Positions 16,523 to 24,007 of a DNA stretch of 64,000 nucleotides are shown one piece after another. A model generated the notes under the pieces. That model ran no database searches, was not told where the DNA came from, and saw only the letters and a program-made list of their open reading frames with translations. Every line of letters begins with the position of its first letter. Positions within the stretch are counted from its first letter, which is position 1. This stretch comes from SFLA01 sp045595785 (GTDB lineage: Bacteria > Bacillota > Clostridia > Oscillospirales > CAG-382): assembly GCA_045595785.1 (NCBI GenBank), contig JAZOBE010000007.1:1-64000 (forward strand), written 5' to 3'. Made by a program: the position numbers and the translations under genes.

Positions 16523-17061
16523 AAGAACTGTCGTTAAACATACTTGATATAGCGCAAAACTCCTTTACCGCCGGAGCTACCCTTACGCAAGTGATGCTGG
16601 AGGAAACGGAAAATAAGCTGATAATAAAAATAAAGGACGACGGATGCGGCATGAGCGAAGAGACTCTAAAAAACGTATCCAACCCCTTTTATACCACCCG
16701 CACCACAAGGAAGGTGGGTTTGGGTATTCCCCTGTTCCGTCTTGCGGCGGAGCAGACAGGCGGAAGCCTTTGTATTGAAAGCACCCAAGACCCTGCCTGC
16801 CACGGAACGGTAATAACCGGTGTGTTCTGCAAGGACCATATAGACTTCACCCCACTGGGTGATATTGCCTCCACAGTATGTCTGCTGGCGCAGGGATGCG
16901 GAGAAGGCGATGTGGTTTACACACACAGTATCGACGGCACGGAAAAAGCCTCTCTTGATACGCGCGTTCTGCGGAACGTGCTACAGGGGCTCCCCCTTTC
17001 CAACCCGGAGGTACAGCTTTGGATAAGAGATTATGTGAAGCAACAATACGAAAATAATTAA
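16519..17061 (+). CDS. GHKL ATPase-domain protein lacking a His phosphoacceptor
   Basis: The 180-residue protein has a Bergerat ATP-binding fold: N-box LDIAQNSFTAGA (9-20), G1 box KDDGCGMS (about 38-45), F-box NPFYTTR and G2 box VGLGIPLF. The C-terminal 75 residues are alpha/beta without a recognised domain. There is no dimerisation/His domain, so autophosphorylation on an internal His is unlikely. It resembles the HfsC-type or 'ATP-binding protein' found with HydS-like proteins. It is the second GHKL protein in the operon, together with the RsbW-like protein at 13,744. It overlaps the PHP gene by 4 bp and is followed by a 35-bp gap before the ferredoxin gene. Confidence 0.85.
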   Translation: MKELSLNILDIAQNSFTAGATLTQVMLEETENKLIIKIKDDGCGMSEETLKNVSNPFYTTRTTRKVGLGIPLFRLAAEQTGGSLCIESTQDPACHGTVITGVFCKDHIDFTPLGDIASTVCLLAQGCGEGDVVYTHSIDGTEKASLDTRVLRNVLQGLPLSNPEVQLWIRDYVKQQYENN

Positions 17062-17096
17062 ATGAAAATAATATCAAATCGAAAGGATCTTTTAGC

Positions 17097-17468
17097 ATGA
17101 AAACATTAGAAGAACTTGCCCAGATCAGAGAAAAGATGAAGGACAAGGTCGGTTTGCGTGAAGGCGTAAGCGGAATCCGCATAGTAGTCGGTATGGCTAC
17201 CTGCGGTATCGCAGCAGGCGCACGACCCGTTCTTAACACCCTGGTGGAAGAGGTAAACGCACAAGGAGTTTCCGCGCAAGCCACCGTTACACAGACCGGA
17301 TGTATCGGCATTTGCCAGTACGAGCCCGTAGTAGAGGTTTTTGAAGCCGGCAAGGAAAAGGTCACTTACGTAAAGGTTACTCCCGATATGGCAAAGCGCA
17401 TTGTTGCAGAGCATATAAAGGGCGGAAAACCCGTTACCGAATACACTATCGGAAATTATAAGATATAA
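17097..17468 (+). CDS. Thioredoxin-like ferredoxin with three conserved Cys
   Basis: The 123-residue protein is related to the [2Fe-2S] thioredoxin-like domains of NuoE and HydB. Visible potential ligands are Cys36 (in GMATCGIAAGA), Cys70 and Cys74 (QTGCIGIC). The fourth Cys expected five residues after Cys36 is Gly41, whereas the N-terminal domain of HydB next door keeps all four (Cys9, 14, 46, 50). The protein may hold a cluster with a non-Cys ligand or none. It has a good GAAAGGA ribosome site and lies 20 bp before hydB, so it is probably an extra electron carrier or regulator of the complex. Confidence 0.82.
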   Translation: MKTLEELAQIREKMKDKVGLREGVSGIRIVVGMATCGIAAGARPVLNTLVEEVNAQGVSAQATVTQTGCIGICQYEPVVEVFEAGKEKVTYVKVTPDMAKRIVAEHIKGGKPVTEYTIGNYKI

Positions 17469-17488
17469 AAAACGGAGGAAATGTATAA

Positions 17489-19285
17489 ATGATTCGCGCT
17501 CACGTACTTATTTGCGCAGGTACAGGATGTACCTCCTCCGGCAGTGCCGCAGTAAGAGAGGCACTGACCGCCGAGCTTGAAAAGCACGGTCTTACAGAGG
17601 AAATTAAAATGGTGCAGACCGGATGCTTCGGTCTGTGCGCACTGGGCCCCATAATGATAGTTTATCCCGAAGGTATCTTTTATTCCAGAGTTACCGCTGA
17701 GGATATCCCCGAAATAGTTGAAGAACATCTGCTTAAGGGCCGTCCCGTTCAGAGACTTGTTTACAACGATCCCGTTGTTGAAGGCGGCGAAGCTGCTTCT
17801 TCTCTCAGCGAGACCGCATTCTACAAGAGCCAGATGCGTATCGCACTCCGTAACTGTGGTGTTATCGACCCCGAGAATATCGAGGAATATATCGGCCGCG
17901 ACGGTTATGCGGCGCTCGGTAAGTGCCTTACCGAAATGACTCCCGACGAGGTTATTCAGCTTATTTTGGATTCCGGCTTACGCGGACGCGGCGGTGCAGG
18001 CTTCCCCACCGGTCTTAAGTGGAAATTCGCTTCCGGCAACAGAGGCAACGTACAGAAATACGTTTGCTGTAACGCTGACGAAGGCGACCCCGGCGCATTT
18101 ATGGACAGATCCATACTTGAAGGCGACCCTCACGCCGTTGTCGAAGCAATGGCTATCGCAGGCTATGCTATCGGCGCAGATCAGGGCTACATATACGTTC
18201 GTGCTGAGTATCCTATCGCTGTTCAGAGACTTTCCACTGCTATTAAGCAGGCTAAGGAATACGGTCTGTTGGGCAAGAACATCTTCGGCACAGACTTTAA
18301 CTTTGATCTTGATATCCGTCTCGGCGCAGGCGCATTCGTTTGCGGTGAAGAAACCGCTCTTATGACATCTATCGAAGGTCACCGCGGTGAGCCCAGACCT
18401 CGTCCTCCTTTCCCCGCAGTTAAGGGTCTGTTCGGCAAGCCTACCATACTCAACAACGTTGAGACTTATGCAAACATTCCCCAGATCATTATAAACGGCG
18501 CAGATTGGTTCAAGGGTATCGGTACAGAAAAATCCCACGGCACCAAGGTATTCGCGCTGGGCGGCAAGATCACCAACACCGGTCTTGTTGAAATTCCCAT
18601 GGGTACTCCTCTCCGCACCATTATTGAAGAGATCGGCGGCGGTATCCCCAACGGCAAGAAGTTCAAAGCGGCACAGACCGGCGGTCCTTCCGGCGGATGT
18701 ATCCCTGCTTCTCTTATTGATACTCCCGTTGACTATGATACTCTCATCTCCATCGGCTCCATGATGGGCTCCGGCGGTCTTATTGTAATGGACGAAGACA
18801 ACTGTATGGTTGATATTGCTAAGTTCTTCCTCGGCTTTACCGTTGATGAGTCCTGCGGTAAGTGTACTCCCTGCCCTGTAGGTACAAGACGAATGCTTGA
18901 GATACTTGAGCGTATTACCGAAGGCAAGGGCGAAGAAGGCGATATTGAAAAGCTTGAGGAGCTGGGTAACACCATTAAGGCTACTGCACTTTGCGGACTT
19001 GGTCAGACAGCACCTAACCCCGTTCTCTCCACCATTCGCTACTTCCGCGACGAATACGAGGCTCATATCCGTGAAAAGAGATGTCCCGCAGGTGCTTGTA
19101 AAGCTCTTGCACGCATCACTATAGACCCTGTCAAGTGCGTAGGATGCTCGCTGTGCTCCAAGAAGTGTCCCGTAGGCGCTATCAGCGGTACTATAAAGAG
19201 CCCCTTCGTTATCGACCAGTCCAAGTGTATCAAGTGCGGCGTATGTCTCGCAAGCTGCCCCAAGAAGGCAATAGTCAAGAAATAA
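17489..19285 (+). CDS. hydB: HydB: NuoF-like flavoprotein subunit of the bifurcating [FeFe] hydrogenase
   Basis: The 598-residue protein has these domains in order. Residues 1-90 form a thioredoxin-like [2Fe-2S] domain (Cys9, 14, 46, 50). The NuoF core contains GRGGAGFPTGLKW for NADH/FMN binding, CNADEGDPGAF and FVCGEETAL, followed by an SLBB domain. ESCGKCTPCPVGTRRM holds a [4Fe-4S] site whose fourth ligand is in ALCGLGQ. A C-terminal 2x[4Fe-4S] domain has CVGCSLCSKKCP and CIKCGVCLASCP. It binds NAD(H) and FMN and is the bifurcation core in characterised HydABC enzymes. A strong CGGAGGAA site precedes the ATG. hydA starts 12 bp downstream. Confidence 0.96.
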   Translation: MIRAHVLICAGTGCTSSGSAAVREALTAELEKHGLTEEIKMVQTGCFGLCALGPIMIVYPEGIFYSRVTAEDIPEIVEEHLLKGRPVQRLVYNDPVVEGGEAASSLSETAFYKSQMRIALRNCGVIDPENIEEYIGRDGYAALGKCLTEMTPDEVIQLILDSGLRGRGGAGFPTGLKWKFASGNRGNVQKYVCCNADEGDPGAFMDRSILEGDPHAVVEAMAIAGYAIGADQGYIYVRAEYPIAVQRLSTAIKQAKEYGLLGKNIFGTDFNFDLDIRLGAGAFVCGEETALMTSIEGHRGEPRPRPPFPAVKGLFGKPTILNNVETYANIPQIIINGADWFKGIGTEKSHGTKVFALGGKITNTGLVEIPMGTPLRTIIEEIGGGIPNGKKFKAAQTGGPSGGCIPASLIDTPVDYDTLISIGSMMGSGGLIVMDEDNCMVDIAKFFLGFTVDESCGKCTPCPVGTRRMLEILERITEGKGEEGDIEKLEELGNTIKATALCGLGQTAPNPVLSTIRYFRDEYEAHIREKRCPAGACKALARITIDPVKCVGCSLCSKKCPVGAISGTIKSPFVIDQSKCIKCGVCLASCPKKAIVKK

Positions 19286-19297
19286 GGGGGAAACGAA

Positions 19298-21040
19298 ATG
19301 AACAACGTAACAATTACCATAGACGGCATTCAGGTTACCGTACCCGAGAATTATACGGTGCTTGAGGCCGCCAGAGAAGCACATATTAACATTCCTACCC
19401 TTTGCTATCTTAAGGACGTACAGCAGATCGGCGCATGCCGTCTGTGTCTTGTAGAGATAAAGGGCGCAAGAGCTTATCAGGCAGCGTGTGTCGCTCCTAT
19501 TTCCGACGGAATGGAGATATTCACCAACACCGAAAAGCTCCGCAAAGCAAGAAAGATAAATCTTGAATTGCTCCTTTCCAACCATAACAGAGAGTGTACC
19601 TCTTGTATAAGAAGCGGTAACTGCGAACTGGCTGCTCTCTGCAAGGAATACGGAGTAAACGAATATCCTTATGACGGTGAGAAGAGCGAAACTACCTTGG
19701 ACGAGTTCTCTCCCTCTTTGGTTTGCGATAACAGCAAGTGTATCTCCTGCCGCCGTTGTATTGCAGCTTGTAACGACGTACAGCAGATCGGCGCTATCGG
19801 TCTTTCCAAGCGCGGTATCAAGACTACTGTTGGCGCGGCGTTTGACCGCTCTATCGTAGACACACCTTGTGTATACTGCGGCCAGTGTATACTCGCCTGC
19901 CCTGTTGGCGCACTTCACGAGAAGGACAACACAGCAGACGTTTGGGCAGCACTTAACGACCCTGAAAAGTACGTTGTAGTACAGCCTGCTCCCGCAGTAA
20001 GAGCTACCCTCGGTGAAGAGTTTGGTCTTCCCATGGGCACTGCCGTAACCGGAAAGATGGTTGCCGCACTGCGCAGACTTGGATTTGACAAGGTATTTGA
20101 TACCGATTTCGGCGCAGATCTTACCATTATGGAAGAAGGCACCGAGCTTATCCAGCGTATCCAGAACGGCGGAACACTTCCTATGATAACCTCTTGTTCT
20201 CCCGGTTGGATCAAGTACTGCGAGACATTCTATCCCGAATTTATTCCCAACCTTTCTTCCTGCAAATCTCCTCACGAGATGGAAGGCGCACTTATTAAGA
20301 GCTACTTCGCAGAAAAAGAAGGTATTGACCCCAAGAATATCTACGTTGTATCTGTAATGCCTTGTACCTCCAAGAAGTTTGAGGCTTCCCGTCCCGAGCT
20401 TTCCAGAGACGGTATGCAGGACGTTGACGCGGTTCTCACCGTAAGAGAGCTTGCAAGAATGATAAAGACCGCAAGTATCGACTTCGTTCGTCTGCCTGAC
20501 GCTGAGTTTGACAGCCTTATGGGCGAATCTACCGGCGCATCCGTAATATTCGGTACCACCGGCGGCGTTATGGAAGCAGCGCTCCGTACCGTATACGAAG
20601 TAGTTACCGGCAAGGAGCTTACCGACGTTAACCTCACCGCAGTTCGCGGACTTGACGGCATTAAGGAAGCAGAAGTTGACCTTAACGGTAAGGTTGTAAG
20701 AGTTGCCGTTGCTCACGGCACCGCAAATGCAAAGGCACTTCTTGAATCTATCAAGAGCGGCGAAAAGCAGTATGACTTTATCGAAGTTATGGCTTGTCCC
20801 GGCGGATGTATCCACGGCGGCGGTACTCCTATCGTAAGCGCTACCGAACGCAGCTACGTTGACGTTAAGGCTGAAAGAGCAAAGGCTCTGTATGCAGAGG
20901 ATGCAGGAAAAGCAAAGAGAAAGTCCCACGAAAACGAAGAGGTTAAGAAGCTTTATGCTGAATACCTCGGAGAAATCGGCGGACACAAGGCTCACGAGCT
21001 TCTCCACACCCACTACACCGCACGCAAGAAGTATAACTAA
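19298..21040 (+). CDS. hydA: HydA: catalytic subunit of NADH-linked bifurcating [FeFe] hydrogenase
   Basis: The 580-residue catalytic subunit has an N-terminal plant-type [2Fe-2S] domain (Cys36, 47, 50, 64), a His-ligated [4Fe-4S] (His96, Cys100, 103, 109) and two [4Fe-4S] (Cys148-158 and Cys191-201). The H-cluster domain follows with L1 TSCSPGW (298-304), L2 MPCTSKK (354-360) and L3 MACPGGC (498-504), then a small-subunit-like tail ending LLHTHYTARKKY. It lacks the extra C-terminal [2Fe-2S] domain of Thermotoga HydA. With HydB and HydC it should couple NADH plus reduced ferredoxin oxidation to H2 formation, reversibly. In L1 the residue before Pro is Ser301, not Cys; see findings. A terminator follows. 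Confidence 0.96.
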   Translation: MNNVTITIDGIQVTVPENYTVLEAAREAHINIPTLCYLKDVQQIGACRLCLVEIKGARAYQAACVAPISDGMEIFTNTEKLRKARKINLELLLSNHNRECTSCIRSGNCELAALCKEYGVNEYPYDGEKSETTLDEFSPSLVCDNSKCISCRRCIAACNDVQQIGAIGLSKRGIKTTVGAAFDRSIVDTPCVYCGQCILACPVGALHEKDNTADVWAALNDPEKYVVVQPAPAVRATLGEEFGLPMGTAVTGKMVAALRRLGFDKVFDTDFGADLTIMEEGTELIQRIQNGGTLPMITSCSPGWIKYCETFYPEFIPNLSSCKSPHEMEGALIKSYFAEKEGIDPKNIYVVSVMPCTSKKFEASRPELSRDGMQDVDAVLTVRELARMIKTASIDFVRLPDAEFDSLMGESTGASVIFGTTGGVMEAALRTVYEVVTGKELTDVNLTAVRGLDGIKEAEVDLNGKVVRVAVAHGTANAKALLESIKSGEKQYDFIEVMACPGGCIHGGGTPIVSATERSYVDVKAERAKALYAEDAGKAKRKSHENEEVKKLYAEYLGEIGGHKAHELLHTHYTARKKYN

Positions 21041-21060
21041 TATTTTACTCCAAGAAAATA

Positions 21061-21096
21061 CCCCGACAGTTTACATTCTGTCGGGGTTGTTTTTAT
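21061..21096. terminator. Terminator after hydA (bidirectional)
   Basis: CCCCGACAG (21,061-21,069) pairs with CTGTCGGGG (21,078-21,086) and is followed by TTGTTTTTATT on the plus strand. A T-rich tail also follows on the minus strand, facing the convergent 21,144 gene. Confidence 0.92.
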
Positions 21097-21112
21097 TATT
21101 AAATTAACATAC

Positions 21113-21132
21113 GGCGGGAGCAAGCCCCCGCC
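21113..21132. repeat. GC-rich intergenic hairpin
   Basis: GGCGGG and CCCGCC arms surround AGCAAGCC, flanked by ACG and CTACG. The sequence stands out as much more GC-rich than its AT-rich surroundings and resembles short palindromic intergenic repeats of Clostridia genomes. Only one copy occurs in this window. Confidence 0.45.
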
Positions 21133-21143
21133 CTACGAAAAGA

Positions 21144-21596
21144 CTATTTCCATTTACCTTGTTCTTCTTTTTTAATTTGTTCTTGCAACTGTCTTTTCTC
21201 TTCGAGAGTGTAGCTTTGTAGTTTGTGTTTGTTTTTAATGCGGTAATACACACCGCCGGCGGCAAAGCTTGCTATGTAAACGAGCAATGACAGCACCTTA
21301 ATTATATTTGGAAAAAAGAATATAAAGGGCATGAGCAAAGGAATTCCCGCAAGCAAAGTTTTTGACGCATAGCTCAAAAGATACATTTCTTCTTTAGGGG
21401 AAAGTTCAGAACCGTACGCCGTTGAAAAGCCATCATCACTTTTTTCCTTTTTGAAATATATTGCTTGAAACGCCGAAAGTACTATGAGACATACAGGCAC
21501 CAGGGATATAGCAGATATACTTAAATATTTTCCAAAGATAAACAGTGAAGCCGCATCTGCAAGCAGTGTAATACAATAATAAATTACCCAAAACAT
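21144..21596 (-). CDS. Small four-TM membrane protein, MerR-operon partner
   Basis: The 150-residue protein has hydrophobic segments at about 3-21, 27-47, 80-96 and 100-119, a charged loop between the two pairs, and a Gln/Glu/Lys-rich helical cytoplasmic tail. The family is not recognised. It directly follows the MerR-type regulator gene (stop and start adjacent, 21,597/21,596), so it is co-transcribed and is presumably part of the regulator's function, for example a transporter-like or sensor partner. No transport motif is visible. Confidence 0.75.
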   Translation of the reverse strand: MFWVIYYCITLLADAASLFIFGKYLSISAISLVPVCLIVLSAFQAIYFKKEKSDDGFSTAYGSELSPKEEMYLLSYASKTLLAGIPLLMPFIFFFPNIIKVLSLLVYIASFAAGGVYYRIKNKHKLQSYTLEEKRQLQEQIKKEEQGKWK

Positions 21597-22298
21597 TTAG
21601 TTTCCCTCCTTAATACCATAATAATTAAGCCATATTCCGTGCACTTTTTCTTTGTGAAACACTAACTTTATATACAGTCCCAGATTCTCGTACTGCAAAT
21701 CACAATATATGACATTGGGAATATCGTTGTCATATTCAAATTTACCTTTTTTTATAAATTTACCAAGAGGCTTCAAAACGTCGTTTACCACGCGCTTAAA
21801 GGCAGAAAGCGGTAAATATTCCTTGAGCATATCAGTAAAATATCCAAAGCATAAATCTATATCTCCGCGTAAAAAGCCATTGGTAAACTCATCAGCAATT
21901 TCTAACCGTCGGTTGTGGGGTATAGCCGGAGGGTTTTCTTTTTCCTCAAAAATGCTGCCGCCGCTATCTATGGTAGATAACGCTTCATCGAGAAGTCTTA
22001 ATTCTTTCGCCTTTGCCACAATGACGGAGGTCAATTCCGCTTTATGTTGGGATATAGCCACCGACAAATCGATATGCCCCTGCTGCAGTTGCTGTATTTT
22101 GGAAACCGATAACCCGAGGGCACGAAGAACCAGCACGTGTTTAATATGCTCTACTTGTTCAGGGCTGTATTTTCTTCGCGTTTGAAACTGGTCGGTGGTA
22201 CTTTGTATAATTCCCTTTTCCTCATAATAACGCAGTGTTCTTGATGTGGTGCCAAGCATACGGCAGACATCATTAATATCAAGCAATTTCTCGTCCAT
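21597..22298 (-). CDS. MerR family transcriptional regulator with C-terminal DUF3887-like domain
   Basis: In this 233-residue protein, residues 5-75 are a MerR winged helix-turn-helix (DINDVCRMLGTTSRTLRYYEE) with the usual beta-wing RKYSPEQV. A dimerising helix spans about 76-115. Residues 130-233 resemble the DUF3887/SnoaL-like domain (helix EIADEFTNGFLRGD followed by beta strands), probably the ligand-sensing part. There is no metal-binding Cys at the usual positions, so an organic ligand is more likely than a metal. Its own promoter carries a 15-bp palindrome in a 19-bp spacer, the classic target layout for this family, so autoregulation is expected. The membrane protein gene follows. Confidence 0.9.
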   Translation of the reverse strand: MDEKLLDINDVCRMLGTTSRTLRYYEEKGIIQSTTDQFQTRRKYSPEQVEHIKHVLVLRALGLSVSKIQQLQQGHIDLSVAISQHKAELTSVIVAKAKELRLLDEALSTIDSGGSIFEEKENPPAIPHNRRLEIADEFTNGFLRGDIDLCFGYFTDMLKEYLPLSAFKRVVNDVLKPLGKFIKKGKFEYDNDIPNVIYCDLQYENLGLYIKLVFHKEKVHGIWLNYYGIKEGN

Positions 22299-22320
22299 AG
22301 TAAACCGCCTTTCCGGTTAT

Positions 22321-22351
22321 ATTATAACACTTGACGCCGCGTCAATGTCAA
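22321..22351 (-). promoter_or_regulatory. MerR-type promoter with operator in a 19-bp spacer
   Basis: Reading on the minus strand, TTGACA (22,351-22,346) and TATAAT (22,326-22,321) are separated by 19 bp. The spacer contains the perfect palindrome TTGACGCGGCGTCAA (22,345-22,331). Long spacers with a central dyad are the hallmark of MerR-activated promoters. The MerR start codon lies 23 bp downstream. Confidence 0.9.
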
Positions 22352-22380
22352 GAGAAAACCGAAAAAAATTGAATAAATAC

Positions 22381-22405
22381 AAAAAACACCGTCTCCGGTG
22401 TTTTT
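22381..22405 (-). terminator. Terminator of the asnA-nudix operon
   Basis: CACCG (22,387-22,391) and CGGTG (22,396-22,400) flank a TCTC loop. A/T runs on both sides give a U-tract on the minus strand. Confidence 0.8.
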
Positions 22406-22410
22406 GTGTA

Positions 22411-22923
22411 TTACCTTATATACCCCATTCTCAAAAAATACTCTTTGTATCTTTCTTTTTGGATGGGGATTATTCTATCTGAATTTACAAAAGAAATAAA
22501 CTCGTTTTCGTTTAACCACACAAAATCTTCTGTTTCGCCGTCCTGAAGTGTAACGGAATTTTTCGCACAATCCGTAACGCACATATAGGTAAAATAAATG
22601 GTATCCTTTATAACCGTTCTGCTAAGGAGGATAAAATCATTACAATCTATCCCCGTCTCTTCTTTCAGTTCGCGCTTTATGCAATCTTCCTTAGTTTCAC
22701 CAAGCAAAGCAGAGCCGCCTGCGGTAGCTTCGTAATATCCTGGATAAGCATCTGCAGGCTTGGTCAAAGCGCGCTTCATACACAGATAGCTGCCGTCGGT
22801 GTGGCGGACAAGCACCTCGCACACCACGTGGTAAAGTCCTGAGGGAATATTCTCACCGCGCACAAGTACGGTTTCTGTGAGAACACCGTCCGCAGTATAT
22901 GCGTTCCACAACTCTTTTTTCAC
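22411..22923 (-). CDS. Nudix hydrolase
   Basis: The 170-residue protein has a complete Nudix box at residues 70-92 (G-x5-E-x7-REL-x-EE-x-G; visible as RELKEETGI at its end). The GTG start at 22,923 gives a protein that begins right at the domain and overlaps the asnA stop by 4 bp (GTGA); AAAGGAG lies 10 nt upstream. A longer in-frame reading into asnA has no ribosome site. Members of this branch hydrolyse nucleoside diphosphate-linked compounds or isomerise isopentenyl diphosphate; the substrate is open. Coupled to asnA. Confidence 0.88.
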   Translation of the reverse strand: MKKELWNAYTADGVLTETVLVRGENIPSGLYHVVCEVLVRHTDGSYLCMKRALTKPADAYPGYYEATAGGSALLGETKEDCIKRELKEETGIDCNDFILLSRTVIKDTIYFTYMCVTDCAKNSVTLQDGETEDFVWLNENEFISFVNSDRIIPIQKERYKEYFLRMGYIR

Positions 22924-23927
22924 AGCAGAGGAACTCCTTTTGCAGCGCAGGTTTCGATAGTGACTGCGTCCCACACAGAGGACTGTACCTCGCCGATATG
23001 AGCGTTGCCCATAAGAAGCAGGCAAAGACGAGACTGACCGATACCGCCGCCGATGGTAAGAGGCAATTCTCCTCTGAGCAGCATACTGTGGAAGGGCAAT
23101 TCCCTTCTGTCATCACAGCCGGATGCGGTAAGCTGTGTGTCCAAGGACACCGGGTCAACTCGGATACCCATTGAGGAAATTTCTATATGAGTATCAAGCA
23201 CGTCGTTCCAGAAAAGGATATCTCCGTTTAATGACCAATCATCATAGTCAGGTGCGCGCATGCCGTGGGGTTTACCGTTTTTAAGAGGTCCGCCGATACG
23301 GGACACAAACACGGTGCGGTGAATACGAGTGTATTCCTTTTCTCTCTCATCGGGAGTGAGAGAAGGATACATATCCTCCAGCTCCTCGGAGGTGATAAAC
23401 GCCACCTTACGGGAAAGAGATGTCTTTAACACGGGATATTTTTTCTTAAGGCTATCACAAGTATCGCAAATAGCGTCAACTATTCTTTGTACGGTATCAT
23501 AAAGATATTCCGTGGTTCTGTCCTCAACAGCGATAATCTTTTCCCAGTCCCATTGGTCAACGTAAATAGAATGAAGGTTATCCAACTCTTCATCACGTCG
23601 GATAGCGTTCATATCCGTAAACAGACCCTCGTGCAGGGTAAAGGAATATCTTTTAAGGGCAAGACGCTTCCATTTAGCCAGAGAATGAACCACCTGACCG
23701 TTTCCTGCCACAGCAGGTATCTCAAAGGAAACGGGACGCTCCTTACCCGAAAGGTTATCGTTAAGACCGGATTCCGCAGTAACGAACAAGGGGGCGGAAA
23801 CACGCTTAAGTGAAAGATTGTCCGAAAGAGCCTTTTGGAACGTTTCTTTTATAAACGCAATGGCTTGCTGGGTATCATAACTGCCCAGCAAAGGCGCATA
23901 TCCTTCGGGAATATATACCTTGTTCAT
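22920..23927 (-). CDS. asnA: Aspartate--ammonia ligase
   Basis: The 335-residue class II tRNA-synthetase-like enzyme makes asparagine from aspartate, ammonia and ATP. The AsnA signature LHSIYVDQWDWEK lies at about 118-130, with SKxERPVSF-type motif GKERPVSFEIP near 61-71 and the C-terminal GGGIGQSRLCLLLM motif. The length equals E. coli AsnA. It is preceded by its own near-perfect promoter and a 15-bp dyad, so it is separately regulated from the upstream cyuA. Translation is coupled to the downstream Nudix gene. Confidence 0.96.
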   Translation of the reverse strand: MNKVYIPEGYAPLLGSYDTQQAIAFIKETFQKALSDNLSLKRVSAPLFVTAESGLNDNLSGKERPVSFEIPAVAGNGQVVHSLAKWKRLALKRYSFTLHEGLFTDMNAIRRDEELDNLHSIYVDQWDWEKIIAVEDRTTEYLYDTVQRIVDAICDTCDSLKKKYPVLKTSLSRKVAFITSEELEDMYPSLTPDEREKEYTRIHRTVFVSRIGGPLKNGKPHGMRAPDYDDWSLNGDILFWNDVLDTHIEISSMGIRVDPVSLDTQLTASGCDDRRELPFHSMLLRGELPLTIGGGIGQSRLCLLLMGNAHIGEVQSSVWDAVTIETCAAKGVPLL

Positions 23928-23961
23928 AATCCTTCACCTCATATTACAAAACATTAAAACG

Positions 23962-23990
23962 ATTATAGCACCGGAAAATACAGATGTCAA
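23962..23990 (-). promoter_or_regulatory. Consensus promoter for asnA-nudix
   Basis: On the minus strand TTGACA (23,990-23,985), a 17-bp spacer and TATAAT (23,967-23,962) match the vegetative consensus perfectly. Confidence 0.9.
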
Positions 23991-23992
23991 GA

Positions 23993-24007
23993 AGAACAGT
24001 ATGTTCT
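23993..24007 (-). promoter_or_regulatory. 15-bp dyad upstream of the asnA -35 box
   Basis: AGAACA-GTA-TGTTCT is a perfect inverted repeat with a 3-bp centre. It lies 2 bp upstream of the asnA -35 box and overlaps the cyuA stop codon. LexA boxes of Firmicutes have GAAC and GTTC four bases apart, but here the gap is five, so LexA is unlikely. It is a candidate regulator site. Confidence 0.45.

Noticed and set aside
17978..21013. 1011-codon open frame antisense to hydB and hydA
   Set aside because: It mirrors the sense codon usage of two well-identified genes, has no ribosome site or family similarity, and contains no motif. Codon bias in hydBA avoids codons that read as stops on the other strand.
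21113..21132. Transposable repeat (BIME/MITE)
   Set aside because: Only one copy occurs in the window and there are no target duplications, so it is listed as an intergenic hairpin only.
23993..24007. LexA (SOS) box upstream of asnA
   Set aside because: GAAC and GTTC are five bases apart; the Firmicutes LexA site needs four.
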